DNA of 33,509 bases from a virus, in the IMG/VR virus record IMGVR_UViG_3300032304_002372, positions 1-33,509 of that record. One strand, written 5' to 3'. This document shows, piece by piece, positions 22,075 to 29,772 of the stretch (its first letter is position 1; each line of letters begins with the position of its first letter). The notes below the pieces were generated by a model. It searched no databases, was not told the DNA's origin, and saw only the letters and a list, made by a program, of their open reading frames with translations. The position numbers and the translations under genes were made by a program.

Positions 22075-24203
22075 GCAATCATTCCAATAAATCTGTTAAG
22101 CAGTACGCGGTTTTGCTGTCTGCTGTTGCGTGATTTGCTAAATGCCTTCAGGATTTCACGATGTGCAGCACCAGATTCTACAGCAATCTCATCGTCGTCG
22201 ATGTCCAGAGCGTCGCCACCTAAAATCAGATAGTGTTCAGTCCAGCCCTGATTCTCAATTACATAGATGCCTTGTTTACGAAACTGCTTGGTAATTACAT
22301 CTATCTTGTCACTCACCTTGGCATCATACCAGTTCTGCCATCTGAACAGTTTATTGGCAATCATTCTGCGACCAGTACTCTCAACAATGTCAAAGCAGAT
22401 CATATTAGCACCAGTTATATCGCCAACAAGTTTAGCCAGGCCCTTGGTATGCTTGACATCACCAGGACCAAATTGTACAGTCTTGCGTGTAGTCTTGTGT
22501 GTCAGGAATATGTTGTAGTGACCTGGTTGCTGCATATAAGTATAGGATCTGTATCTGTCATCTTCTCTCTTGACCATTAGTGCGTCGTCACTCTCACCGT
22601 CGGTCAACACTACCATGTTTACAATCTCAGCCTTGGTACGTTCAATAAATCTGCGATGGATATCTGGACTAATCAACAGGGCCTGATTCAGTGGAGTACC
22701 ATTGAGCCTTTCAGGTTCAGGTATATAGGTCTCCATGTGCTTGTCAATGCCATGATGATGCCATTTTTTTCTTGTCTGATAAATTGTGGCCTGCAGTACT
22801 AGCAGACCCAGCATGGTCTTATACTCGGTAGGGCGCATGGTATCGGTAAAATACTGACGTACATAAAATCCATTGTCATAGACTATGGCAGCACCAGGTT
22901 CTTGCACGTCACGCAGATCCATGTTTTCTCTGTACTTTTCATCGCTACACAGATTGGTAAAGCCATAGACTTCAAAAGGTATATTGACCTTGCGACAAAA
23001 TTCTACCAGCACTATCATCTGTTCAAGCACACCGTGCATCTGGCTACCCATGCTGCCACTCATGTCAAAGAACATGATCAGGCCATGATTTTTACCATTG
23101 GGCAGAGTAGTAAAGCGGCGGAAAAGGTCTTCACTGATCCGATAATTGAACACCTTCTTCATGTCCAGCTCACCACTCTTGCTAATTTTAGCCCGAGCCT
23201 GCTGCTGAGCATTGCGTTTCAGTTCAAATTCTTTGACCAGATAGTTGACAAACTTGTCATTCTTGTTACGAAACTCTTTGACCAGTCCTGGTATCATAGC
23301 AAACTGATTCGCAGTAAATGCCATGTCAGCTATTACCTTTTTATAGGGTACAGTAAATGGACGGCTATCAATATCAGTCAAAGTATAGTAGCTATAGGGC
23401 AGGCTACTCTGATCCAGCAGCTCATTTTCGTTGCTGCGGAACGACGTATCGGTCTGCGCCATGGGCATTTCTTGACTAAAGAGTTCGCGTTCCTGCTCGG
23501 TAAGTTCTTCGTCATCAATTTCAATCTCATCAATATCATCGAGATCGATATCTTCTAGTTCGCCACCAGTGTCACCATCTTCCATGGCGCCCGTCAATCT
23601 TAGTTTGATTTTACGTTTGCCCTGCTTGATTTCATCCTTGGCTTTTTCATAGAGTTCGCGAGCCAGCGCCTCAACCTCTTCCCAGGTCTCCAGCTTCTCC
23701 ATGCGGGAGATATAGGGTTTTTCTTCTTCGGAGAAAGGAACAGCAATAAAGCTGCCCAATTTAAAATGCAGGTTGATGCGGTCTATGAATAATAGATCAG
23801 CTAATATCTTGTCCTTGACTTCAAAGAAGTCGCGTTCGTGCAGATTATGATAGGCACGATAAAAGTTGGCACGCAGACCTGGAAAGCGAGTTTTAATCTT
23901 CTTCTCAATTCTGGCATCTTCAATTACATTTAAGAAGCTCTTGAAGGCCATGTCAGCCTTTTTAATGTCGCCGTCAGGGCAGATAGCATCGTGCCAGCCC
24001 TGAGGTGGAGTAAACTGGGCATGGCCTACTTCATGACCAACTAAGAGGTCATACAAGTCGCCATCCATTTCTTTCCAGATTGGCAAGGTAAGTACTCGAT
24101 TGGTAGTATCGAAGCTGGCAGTGGGTGCCTTGGCATGCACGACTGTGATGTCTTCTTGTGCTAGCAGTTTAGCTAGAATTGACTTACTGTTCTGAATCGT
24201 CAT
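22071..24203 (-). CDS. cobT: CobT-like protein: HExxH domain plus VWA domain
   Basis: 710 aa, partner of the CobS-like ATPase. Start at 24203 from GAAGGAG. Three parts: an N-terminal domain with a metalloprotease-type motif H57-E-V-G-H61 and a downstream E in NVIEDARIE (about 95), an acidic linker (about 212-240), and a C-terminal von Willebrand A domain with an intact MIDAS motif D380-x-S382-x-S384. VWA plus MoxR-type ATPase is the architecture of CobST and magnesium chelatase. The HExxH hints at a real or fossil zinc peptidase domain; substrate unknown. It has a consensus promoter at 24227-24255. Confidence 0.88.
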   Translation of the reverse strand: MTIQNSKSILAKLLAQEDITVVHAKAPTASFDTTNRVLTLPIWKEMDGDLYDLLVGHEVGHAQFTPPQGWHDAICPDGDIKKADMAFKSFLNVIEDARIEKKIKTRFPGLRANFYRAYHNLHERDFFEVKDKILADLLFIDRINLHFKLGSFIAVPFSEEEKPYISRMEKLETWEEVEALARELYEKAKDEIKQGKRKIKLRLTGAMEDGDTGGELEDIDLDDIDEIEIDDEELTEQERELFSQEMPMAQTDTSFRSNENELLDQSSLPYSYYTLTDIDSRPFTVPYKKVIADMAFTANQFAMIPGLVKEFRNKNDKFVNYLVKEFELKRNAQQQARAKISKSGELDMKKVFNYRISEDLFRRFTTLPNGKNHGLIMFFDMSGSMGSQMHGVLEQMIVLVEFCRKVNIPFEVYGFTNLCSDEKYRENMDLRDVQEPGAAIVYDNGFYVRQYFTDTMRPTEYKTMLGLLVLQATIYQTRKKWHHHGIDKHMETYIPEPERLNGTPLNQALLISPDIHRRFIERTKAEIVNMVVLTDGESDDALMVKREDDRYRSYTYMQQPGHYNIFLTHKTTRKTVQFGPGDVKHTKGLAKLVGDITGANMICFDIVESTGRRMIANKLFRWQNWYDAKVSDKIDVITKQFRKQGIYVIENQGWTEHYLILGGDALDIDDDEIAVESGAAHREILKAFSKSRNSRQQNRVLLNRFIGMIA

Positions 24204-24226
24204 ATCGTCTCCTTCATTATTCAACA

Positions 24227-24255
24227 ATTATAGTATAACTGCTGTACAATGTCAA
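24227..24255 (-). promoter_or_regulatory. consensus sigma70 promoter for the CobT-like gene
   Basis: GCTTGACA (-35 at 24250-24255), 17 bp, TATAAT (24227-24232). The -35 contains the TGA stop (24254-24252) of the 43-aa gene upstream. Same GCTTGACA context as three other promoters in the window. Confidence 0.85.
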
Positions 24256-24383
24256 GCACCAAAGAAGTAGATCGTAGCTGCACCAGAGATCAACACCCAA
24301 ATAGCAGCATCATCACTGCTGGTCATTACTCCCCAGAAACCAATTAAAACCATGGCAACGCCAACTGTAGTAGCTGCATCCAT
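24252..24383 (-). CDS. membrane micro-protein, 43 aa
   Basis: Short gene with AAAGG about nine bases before ATG 24383 (an in-frame ATG at 24389 is too close to it). The product starts MDAATTVGVAMVLIGFWGVM, has a short polar turn (TSSDDA) and a second hydrophobic stretch (AIWVLISGAATIYFFGA): two predicted membrane helices. It has its own promoter (24416-24443) and ends inside the next promoter's -35. I do not recognise the family; a host-membrane effector or holin-like protein is possible but unproven. Confidence 0.7.
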   Translation of the reverse strand: MDAATTVGVAMVLIGFWGVMTSSDDAAIWVLISGAATIYFFGA

Positions 24384-24415
24384 AATCATTCGCCTTTCTC
24401 ATTTAACATACCTCT

Positions 24416-24443
24416 ATTATAAATGAACGATTCTAGAAGTCAA
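24416..24443 (-). promoter_or_regulatory. sigma70 promoter for the 43-aa membrane gene
   Basis: GCTTGACT (-35 at 24438-24443), 16 bp, TATAAT (24416-24421), in the 101-bp gap between the PRTase gene and the micro-protein. One mismatch in the -35. Confidence 0.75.
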
Positions 24444-24484
24444 GCCTGGAAAACCCTTGATGCTATTGGGTTATCGAGCCTGAT

Positions 24485-24961
24485 TTAGCGACTCCACCAG
24501 TCCTCCCACGGAAACACCACCCATTCGTGTTCTTTCTCAGGATCTATATACTGACCCACGAAATCGGCTTCTGCGTGGCTGCTATGCTTTTGCAATAATA
24601 CTGCATATCGAACCGTGGTCTGATCCAGCAGCAGCATACTTTTAGTGGCTTCTTTGATGCTGTTTACTGTCTTGCCGCTGTCATTGATGTCATCGACAAT
24701 CAAAACGGAACCACGACGCTTGGCTTCTTTGAAGGCCCATTCCAGACTAACATAGTCAACCACATCCATGTCTCTATGGCTGACCTGTACTGGGTAATGA
24801 GGGCAGTCATAGTAATGGCTAAGCATTACTCCTAACTGTAGTCCGCCACGATTGGGCGAAATGATGGTTGCAGGTTTAAAGTCATGTATGGCTGCTTCAC
24901 GTGTAATATTCAATAACCAGTTTGTAATATCAGACTGGGTTACATAATTATAGTGTATCAA
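24485..24961 (-). CDS. type I phosphoribosyltransferase, 158 aa, TTG start
   Basis: PRPP-binding motif VLIVDDINDSGKT (86-98) and the PPi-loop-like SPNRGGLQLG (35-44) identify a purine-type phosphoribosyltransferase (hypoxanthine/xanthine/guanine PRT class). The start is TTG at 24961: it has a near-perfect GGAGGAA five bases upstream, overlaps the previous stop as TTGA, and no in-frame ATG exists before residue 46. The substrate base is unknown. It is coupled to a glutaminase-like gene, so the two may act in one salvage or base-modifying step. Confidence 0.88.
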   Translation of the reverse strand: MIHYNYVTQSDITNWLLNITREAAIHDFKPATIISPNRGGLQLGVMLSHYYDCPHYPVQVSHRDMDVVDYVSLEWAFKEAKRRGSVLIVDDINDSGKTVNSIKEATKSMLLLDQTTVRYAVLLQKHSSHAEADFVGQYIDPEKEHEWVVFPWEDWWSR

Positions 24962-25596
24962 GTTTCCTCCATTATATGATCAACAAATTCCAAAAGTAAT
25001 TGATTGTGATATCCGTCATGCCAATGCTTCTTTAAATACTTGGGTCTGTCATACCAGTAGGGCCGACTCTCAGGATGACATCCAATTAGGCCTATTCTGT
25101 TCTGAACAATGGCCATGGGATAGTCTGTAGCATAACTGGCATACACATCCTGCTCTCCACCAACAAAGGTACAGCCGTCATAGAAGTACATGTTCATGGC
25201 CTCGCCTTGCCAGATTACTGGCATGGCTTTAGGATGCGGACGACGAGTGTCTGATCCTGGTTGAGTAATGTATTGTTCGACTCTGGTGTCTTTTAGTATG
25301 TCAAAATAGTATTCATCGGCCCAATAGGCACCCATGCAGATACCAATGTAGCGACCGCCACGTGCAATGTATTGTTGTATGCGTTCTTTGTGTACCTTGG
25401 CCACAGAATAAAATCGATCAGAATCGCCAATGCCACCAGGGAACAGAACAGCATCCACATCGTCGAAGAAGCTTTCTTCCATTTCATTCTTGCCAAACAA
25501 CTTGAACAGATACTTGGATTCCAGAGATTCAATCACACCATTGCTGCACTGAGCATCGCAACTGGGTTCATGCATGAATAGGGCTATACGTTTCAT
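24958..25596 (-). CDS. class I glutamine amidotransferase-like protein (BPL_N type)
   Basis: 212 aa. DJ-1/GATase-I-like fold with FPGGIGDSDRFYS (52-64), nucleophile elbow GRYIGICMGAYWAD with C87, and H174/E176 in GCHPESRPYWY. The whole protein resembles the biotin-protein-ligase N-terminal domain family found in marine phages and bacteria. It may supply ammonia to, or hydrolyse an amide of, the product of the coupled phosphoribosyltransferase. Substrate unproven. ATGA overlaps on both sides. Confidence 0.85.
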   Translation of the reverse strand: MKRIALFMHEPSCDAQCSNGVIESLESKYLFKLFGKNEMEESFFDDVDAVLFPGGIGDSDRFYSVAKVHKERIQQYIARGGRYIGICMGAYWADEYYFDILKDTRVEQYITQPGSDTRRPHPKAMPVIWQGEAMNMYFYDGCTFVGGEQDVYASYATDYPMAIVQNRIGLIGCHPESRPYWYDRPKYLKKHWHDGYHNQLLLEFVDHIMEET

Positions 25597-25835
25597 GATC
25601 GAGTAATTGCTAGAATTCTGTCCATTTGCTTCTGCACAACCGCCTCGCGGTTAGGCCAATGGATATAGGCCTTGTCTGGATTCTTCATTAAATTTTTAAG
25701 CAGGGGAACAATCAGACTTTCTACCTGCTGTAGTTTACTCTGTGCTGTATCAACCTCGGCCTGTACTGCTGTAGGATCAAAATCTACCGCAGTAAAACCA
25801 AAGTCGTAGTCGTCGCTAAAAGGGTCGTTGCTCAT
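25593..25835 (-). CDS. conserved small protein, 80 aa, gp46-linked
   Basis: Opens with an acidic, aromatic stretch (SNDPFSDDYDFGFTAVD), then a helix and LIVPLLKNLMKNPDKAYIHWPNR. This FGFTAVD...NLMKNP...IxWPNR pattern is shared by small proteins of many marine T4-like phages; no function known to me. It is coupled to gp46 by a 4-bp overlap, so a recombination accessory role is possible. Confidence 0.8.
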   Translation of the reverse strand: MSNDPFSDDYDFGFTAVDFDPTAVQAEVDTAQSKLQQVESLIVPLLKNLMKNPDKAYIHWPNREAVVQKQMDRILAITRS

Positions 25836-27547
25836 CGTGCTATCCTAGAAAAGTTCTGATATTTTTCAAACTTCACCACAGATCTAAATTTATCAAATAA
25901 CTGATCGCCTTTATGACTAATAACAAAGACATTGGTATCTTCACCCAGGGTGTTCAGAACATTCATCAAATATTCTGTACCATTGTTATCCAGACTGCTG
26001 TCAAATACTTCATCCAGCAATAGCAGATTGGTGGCAGCACTATTCTTCATCTTGGCTATGGTACGCCAGGTAAATAACAGGGCCAGATCGATACGTTGCT
26101 TCTCGCCTTCACTAAATGATGCATAGCTAAAATCATCTCTGTGTCTACTCTTGATGGTTTCATTGAAGGCTTCATCTAATTCAAAGCTAACAAAGAAGTC
26201 CATGGCATGCAAATACTTGTTTACCAGCTTATTTATGGCAGGTAAATACTGACGTATAACCTTGGTCTTGATACCAGTATCTTTAAGCAGGCTCGATGCT
26301 ATTTCCTGATAGTAGCGTTCTTCATTGAGCGCAGTCTTTTCCTGAGTCTTGATAACTACCTCACGAGCCAGTCCACGAAGCTTGCCCTTCTCTTCGTCGA
26401 TATTCTCAGTAGTATCAGTATGGGTAGCCAATTCAGTCTGTAGCTTCTGAATGTACTTTTGCCCAGCTATTATGGTATTATTGTGAGCAATGATTTCCTG
26501 ATTGTGAACAGATATCTGATTGGATATTCCGTGTATAACATCAAGCCTTTGCTGTACTGCTGCTATATTATTGCTTAGAGCGGTCAGAGCTTCCTGTATT
26601 TCAGTCATTTTAGCATTCTGTGCTTCAATGGCTTCGGTCTTTAATTCATGTGGCAGGCCCTGTTGACAGGTTGGACAGTTATCATTGTCATGATAGAAGG
26701 CAATTTCGGTCTGTGCTTTGCTAATCTTTTCTGTCATCTTGCGCTGCAGGTCAGCCAGCTTGCGTGCTTTGTCTATCTGAGTATCTTCATCGTCAATTTG
26801 TGCACGCAATCTATGCACCACAGACTCAATGGTGCTAACCTGATCGCCGGCTGATTTAATTTCAGCAGCAGTAGTATCAATGCTGGCCTGTATTTCCTGA
26901 CTGCGATTCTGTCTGTCTACTTCCAGAGTCTTGATATACTCGTCCTGAATGCGTACTCGTTCTTTATGCACTTCTATCTCTGAATCTATCTGACGTATGG
27001 CATCTTTAAGCTGACTCTGACGGTCTTTGAGTATCTGATTCATGGACGTAAAGATACGTATGTCCAGCAGGTCTTCGATGATCTCACGACGATGACTGGG
27101 AGGCAGCTGCATGAACGGAGTAAATGACGCACTGCCTAAGATAACAATCTGAGTAAAGCTCTTGTAGTTTAACTTTAAAATACTTTCTTCCAAGAACTTC
27201 TGATAGTCACGACTGTCGGCTTCCTGGTTAAGGAAGTTACCATCCAGGTATATTTCAAAGACAGCAGGCTTGTGACCACGCACAATGCGATATTCTTTGC
27301 GGCCTATGCTAAACTCCAGCTCAACAATTAACTGCTTCTGGTTAATAGAGTTCAATAACTGTGGCTTGCTGATGTTACGAAATGCTTTGTTGAATAGTGC
27401 AAAGCAGATGGCATCGAGAATAGTACTTTTGCCAGCACCATTCTCACCAACAATGAGCGTTGATGGACTGCGGTTCAGCAATATCTCAGTAGGTTGATTA
27501 CCAGTGCTTAGAAAATTCTTCCAGCTTATCTTTTGAAATTTTATCAT
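25832..27547 (-). CDS. 46: recombination endonuclease subunit gp46 (SbcC/Rad50-like ATPase)
   Basis: 571 aa (T4 560). With gp47 it resects DNA ends for recombination-dependent replication and host DNA breakdown. Walker A GENGAGKST (34-42), a long coiled coil broken by a zinc hook CPTCQQG near 297-303, ABC signature FSEGEKQRIDLALLF and Walker B LLLLDEVFDSSLD, then the H-loop VISHKGD. All motifs are intact and in order. ATGA overlap with gp47. Confidence 0.97.
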   Translation of the reverse strand: MIKFQKISWKNFLSTGNQPTEILLNRSPSTLIVGENGAGKSTILDAICFALFNKAFRNISKPQLLNSINQKQLIVELEFSIGRKEYRIVRGHKPAVFEIYLDGNFLNQEADSRDYQKFLEESILKLNYKSFTQIVILGSASFTPFMQLPPSHRREIIEDLLDIRIFTSMNQILKDRQSQLKDAIRQIDSEIEVHKERVRIQDEYIKTLEVDRQNRSQEIQASIDTTAAEIKSAGDQVSTIESVVHRLRAQIDDEDTQIDKARKLADLQRKMTEKISKAQTEIAFYHDNDNCPTCQQGLPHELKTEAIEAQNAKMTEIQEALTALSNNIAAVQQRLDVIHGISNQISVHNQEIIAHNNTIIAGQKYIQKLQTELATHTDTTENIDEEKGKLRGLAREVVIKTQEKTALNEERYYQEIASSLLKDTGIKTKVIRQYLPAINKLVNKYLHAMDFFVSFELDEAFNETIKSRHRDDFSYASFSEGEKQRIDLALLFTWRTIAKMKNSAATNLLLLDEVFDSSLDNNGTEYLMNVLNTLGEDTNVFVISHKGDQLFDKFRSVVKFEKYQNFSRIAR

Positions 27548-28599
27548 TCGTCCACATTCTGTGCTTCAACATAGAGCTCTTTGAGCAGGGATTTGATTCT
27601 GGGTTTATCAGCATCAGTGTCAGTACCATCAACGAAACTGTTGAGCAGGCTCATGGTATCTTCAATGTTAATGTTCTCATCGTCTAAAGCGTCGGCTTCA
27701 AACTCTGAAAAGTCTTCAATGATCTTCAATTCTAGCAAATTCTGCTTGTAAAGTCTATCTATCAATCTATCAAATTTAGTAAAGTCGGTCTTGTTGACTA
27801 CCACCAGTTTTACATTCTTTTCCGCATATAACGCAGCATCAATAGTATCAGGATCAGTAACAGTATCGTCATAGGTCAGCTTATCAAACATTGTATAGGG
27901 ATTGGCTATAAAAGTCAATTCCAAAGTCTTGGTATCAAAGATATGAAAGCCACGCTGATCGTCATAGTCACTCCAGGTCATCTCATAGGGGTTACCCAGA
28001 TACTGAATATTTTTACTGCGACTACGATGATGGAAATGACCCGAACAGACAAGATCAAACTTGTCAAAGATACCAGGGTCCATGCCACCTTCACTCTGCT
28101 GTCCTTTGTGCATGACAAAGCCAGCCAACTCTAGATGACCAAATAATACTGGAGCAGTAGATTCCTTGATTGCCTGCATGCACTCTGCATAGTTGTCGGA
28201 ACATATCCAGGGCATCATCAGGATGCTGGTGCAGTCCAACTGCAGAGTGTCAGGCTTGTCATGGATGACAATGTTTGGATAGTCCCTGAGCAGAAGGTCA
28301 GGACTATTTACTTCATTGGTATTTTTAAAATAGGTATCATGATTACCAGCCAGCATATGAACATCAATGCCATTTTCTTCTAACCTATCAAAGAAATATT
28401 CACGACTATTTTTTAGCGTATTAAAGTTGATATACTTACGACGGTCAAAACAATCGCCAAGATGAATGACACTGGTAATATGTTCTTGTGCAAGCGTTGG
28501 AAAAAAGATATTATCATAGAATTTTCTAAAGAAGTTATCGAAAGGAATACTATCCGATCTGGCACCAAAGTGTGTGTCGGTAATCAGGGCAATTTTCAT
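27544..28599 (-). CDS. 47: recombination endonuclease subunit gp47 (SbcD/Mre11-like nuclease)
   Basis: 351 aa (T4 339). Metallophosphoesterase nuclease: DTHFGAR (8-14), HLGDCFDRR (46-54), GNHDTYF (about 81-87), FGHLEL and SGHFHHRS. The order gp47 then gp46 in one operon with 4-bp overlap is the T4 arrangement (upstream gene 47). Confidence 0.97.
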   Translation of the reverse strand: MKIALITDTHFGARSDSIPFDNFFRKFYDNIFFPTLAQEHITSVIHLGDCFDRRKYINFNTLKNSREYFFDRLEENGIDVHMLAGNHDTYFKNTNEVNSPDLLLRDYPNIVIHDKPDTLQLDCTSILMMPWICSDNYAECMQAIKESTAPVLFGHLELAGFVMHKGQQSEGGMDPGIFDKFDLVCSGHFHHRSRSKNIQYLGNPYEMTWSDYDDQRGFHIFDTKTLELTFIANPYTMFDKLTYDDTVTDPDTIDAALYAEKNVKLVVVNKTDFTKFDRLIDRLYKQNLLELKIIEDFSEFEADALDDENINIEDTMSLLNSFVDGTDTDADKPRIKSLLKELYVEAQNVDE

Positions 28600-28763
28600 A
28601 CATGGTTTCTCAGAGCTTCAATTTCGTCTTTGATCATTAGTTTTTCTTGCTTCATTTTCTTCATATTAGCGTCATCCAGGTAATTGGTATAGCCCCAGGC
28701 GATATCATATTCTAGTTGTCTATGCTTTTCTTCTAAGACTTGTATTCTTGTTTGAATATCCAT
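28596..28763 (-). CDS. small coiled-coil protein, DUF465/YdcH-like, 55 aa
   Basis: Start at 28763 from AGGAGG seven bases upstream, not the earlier in-frame start at 28796. The product is a single helical hairpin (LEEKHRQLEYDIAWGY, then KMKQEKLMIKDEIEALRNHV), the pattern of the DUF465 family: H-x-x-L-x-x-x-I followed by L-K-x-x-K-L-x-x-K-D-E-I. Function unknown. Coupled to gp47. Confidence 0.8.
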   Translation of the reverse strand: MDIQTRIQVLEEKHRQLEYDIAWGYTNYLDDANMKKMKQEKLMIKDEIEALRNHV

Positions 28764-28771
28764 ATTGCCTC

Positions 28772-29278
28772 CTAGTCTAATAAATTTTCGTTCCATTCTC
28801 TGTGACCTTCTCTGAAGGCCATGTTTGACTGCGTTTCACGAACCTCAACTCTGTAACACCAGAGTCGGTCTGCCTCACCTGGTCCCCAGTAGTCGGGTAT
28901 ATAAACTCCATTGACATACTTGTAGAGCATGTCAGCCAAGCCTTCACAGCCTAGTCTAGGTAAGATGGTTAGCTTGGCCATCTTCTTTTCCTGCAACAAT
29001 CTATAGGTTGCCATTTCAGGGTCGTCTTCGGCTACCAATAAAGTATGATCAAACTGGTCTTCTAAAACAGATTTCAATTCTTTTAGACCACCGTAGTCGG
29101 CTGCCCAATTACGCACATCTAAGTCATTGGTACCAAAATAGAACTTCATTGAAAAGGCATAGCCATGAATTAGATTACAATGACTGTCGGCACGCCATTG
29201 ACGATAGGCAACTGGAAATGCGTTATGATATTCTTTGGTGCTGGTATACTTGTAGGCTACGGCTTTGGTTTCTGCCAT
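28772..29278 (-). CDS. QueD/6-pyruvoyl-tetrahydropterin synthase-like T-fold protein
   Basis: 168 aa. The pattern HNAFPVAYRQW, CNLIHGYAFSMKFYF (C34, H38), then GGLKELKSVLEDQFDHTLLV (D77-H78) and the C-terminal CYRVEVRET (E about 151) follows QueD/PTPS in order. Two of the three usual zinc histidines are altered: the A-H of the first motif is A-Y (24-25), and HGH is H-G-Y (38-40). C34, D77-H78 and the final Glu are kept. It may use other ligands, bind a different pterin or deazapurine, or be non-catalytic. It lies downstream of a DpdA-like gene. Promoter at 29311-29339. Confidence 0.8.
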   Translation of the reverse strand: MAETKAVAYKYTSTKEYHNAFPVAYRQWRADSHCNLIHGYAFSMKFYFGTNDLDVRNWAADYGGLKELKSVLEDQFDHTLLVAEDDPEMATYRLLQEKKMAKLTILPRLGCEGLADMLYKYVNGVYIPDYWGPGEADRLWCYRVEVRETQSNMAFREGHREWNENLLD

Positions 29279-29772
29279 GCGTGCTCCTCAAATTCGTTAT
29301 CAAAGTCTTTAGTATATTGTATATCAACTAATTTGTCAATGGCCTTTGGCGAATGCTTTTTAGTCTGGCGAACAAATTCAGCGTCAAATACACGCTTGCG
29401 CAATTCAGTACTTGAAAAACTATGACTACGTTTATTATAATGAATAGGTATGCCCAACTCTTTGCCAGTAAAATCAATATCACGATACTCTTCACCAACA
29501 AATCTAACATCGATATTCTGGCTCTGCAGTATGTCCATCAATTCTTTTTCTGTGGCATAGGGTATGATATTATCAACATATACACAGGCTTCTAATTGAA
29601 CCCAGCGTTCATATAAACTCTGTATGGGTTTATTCTTTGTAGGTCGATCTATGGTAGGGTCGGACTGAATGCCAACAATTAAATAGTCACAGTTCTTTTT
29701 TGCTTCTTCAAGCATACAGATATGACCTGCATGAAACAGGTCAAAGGTTGAGCAGGTAAAACCAGTGGTCAT
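29257..29772 (-). CDS. cytidylyltransferase-family nucleotidyltransferase, 171 aa
   Basis: Glycerol-3-phosphate cytidylyltransferase-like fold: TFDLFHAGHICMLEEAK with the H14-x-G-H17 signature, VGIQSDPTIDRPTK, and the SSTELRKR C-terminal motif (usual ISTT/SSTxIxxR). It links CTP (or ATP) to a phosphorylated small molecule such as glycerol phosphate or a sugar phosphate. Coupled by ATGA to the glycosyltransferase, so a nucleotide-activated donor for that enzyme is a sensible inference. Length is normal (TagD about 130 aa) with a longer C-terminal tail. Confidence 0.87.
   Translation of the reverse strand: MTTGFTCSTFDLFHAGHICMLEEAKKNCDYLIVGIQSDPTIDRPTKNKPIQSLYERWVQLEACVYVDNIIPYATEKELMDILQSQNIDVRFVGEEYRDIDFTGKELGIPIHYNKRSHSFSSTELRKRVFDAEFVRQTKKHSPKAIDKLVDIQYTKDFDNEFEEHAWQKPKP
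29311..29339 (-). promoter_or_regulatory. sigma70-like promoter for the QueD-like/gp47/gp46 group
   Basis: TTGACA (29334-29339), 17 bp, TATACT (29311-29316), within the 3' part of the cytidylyltransferase gene, 33 bp before the QueD-like ATG. Would drive the QueD-like gene, DUF465, gp47 and gp46. Confidence 0.65.

Noticed and set aside
22902-23558. long plus-strand frame of 218 codons
   Set aside because: It lies antisense inside the CobT-like gene, whose motifs are clear; no ribosome-binding site precedes it.
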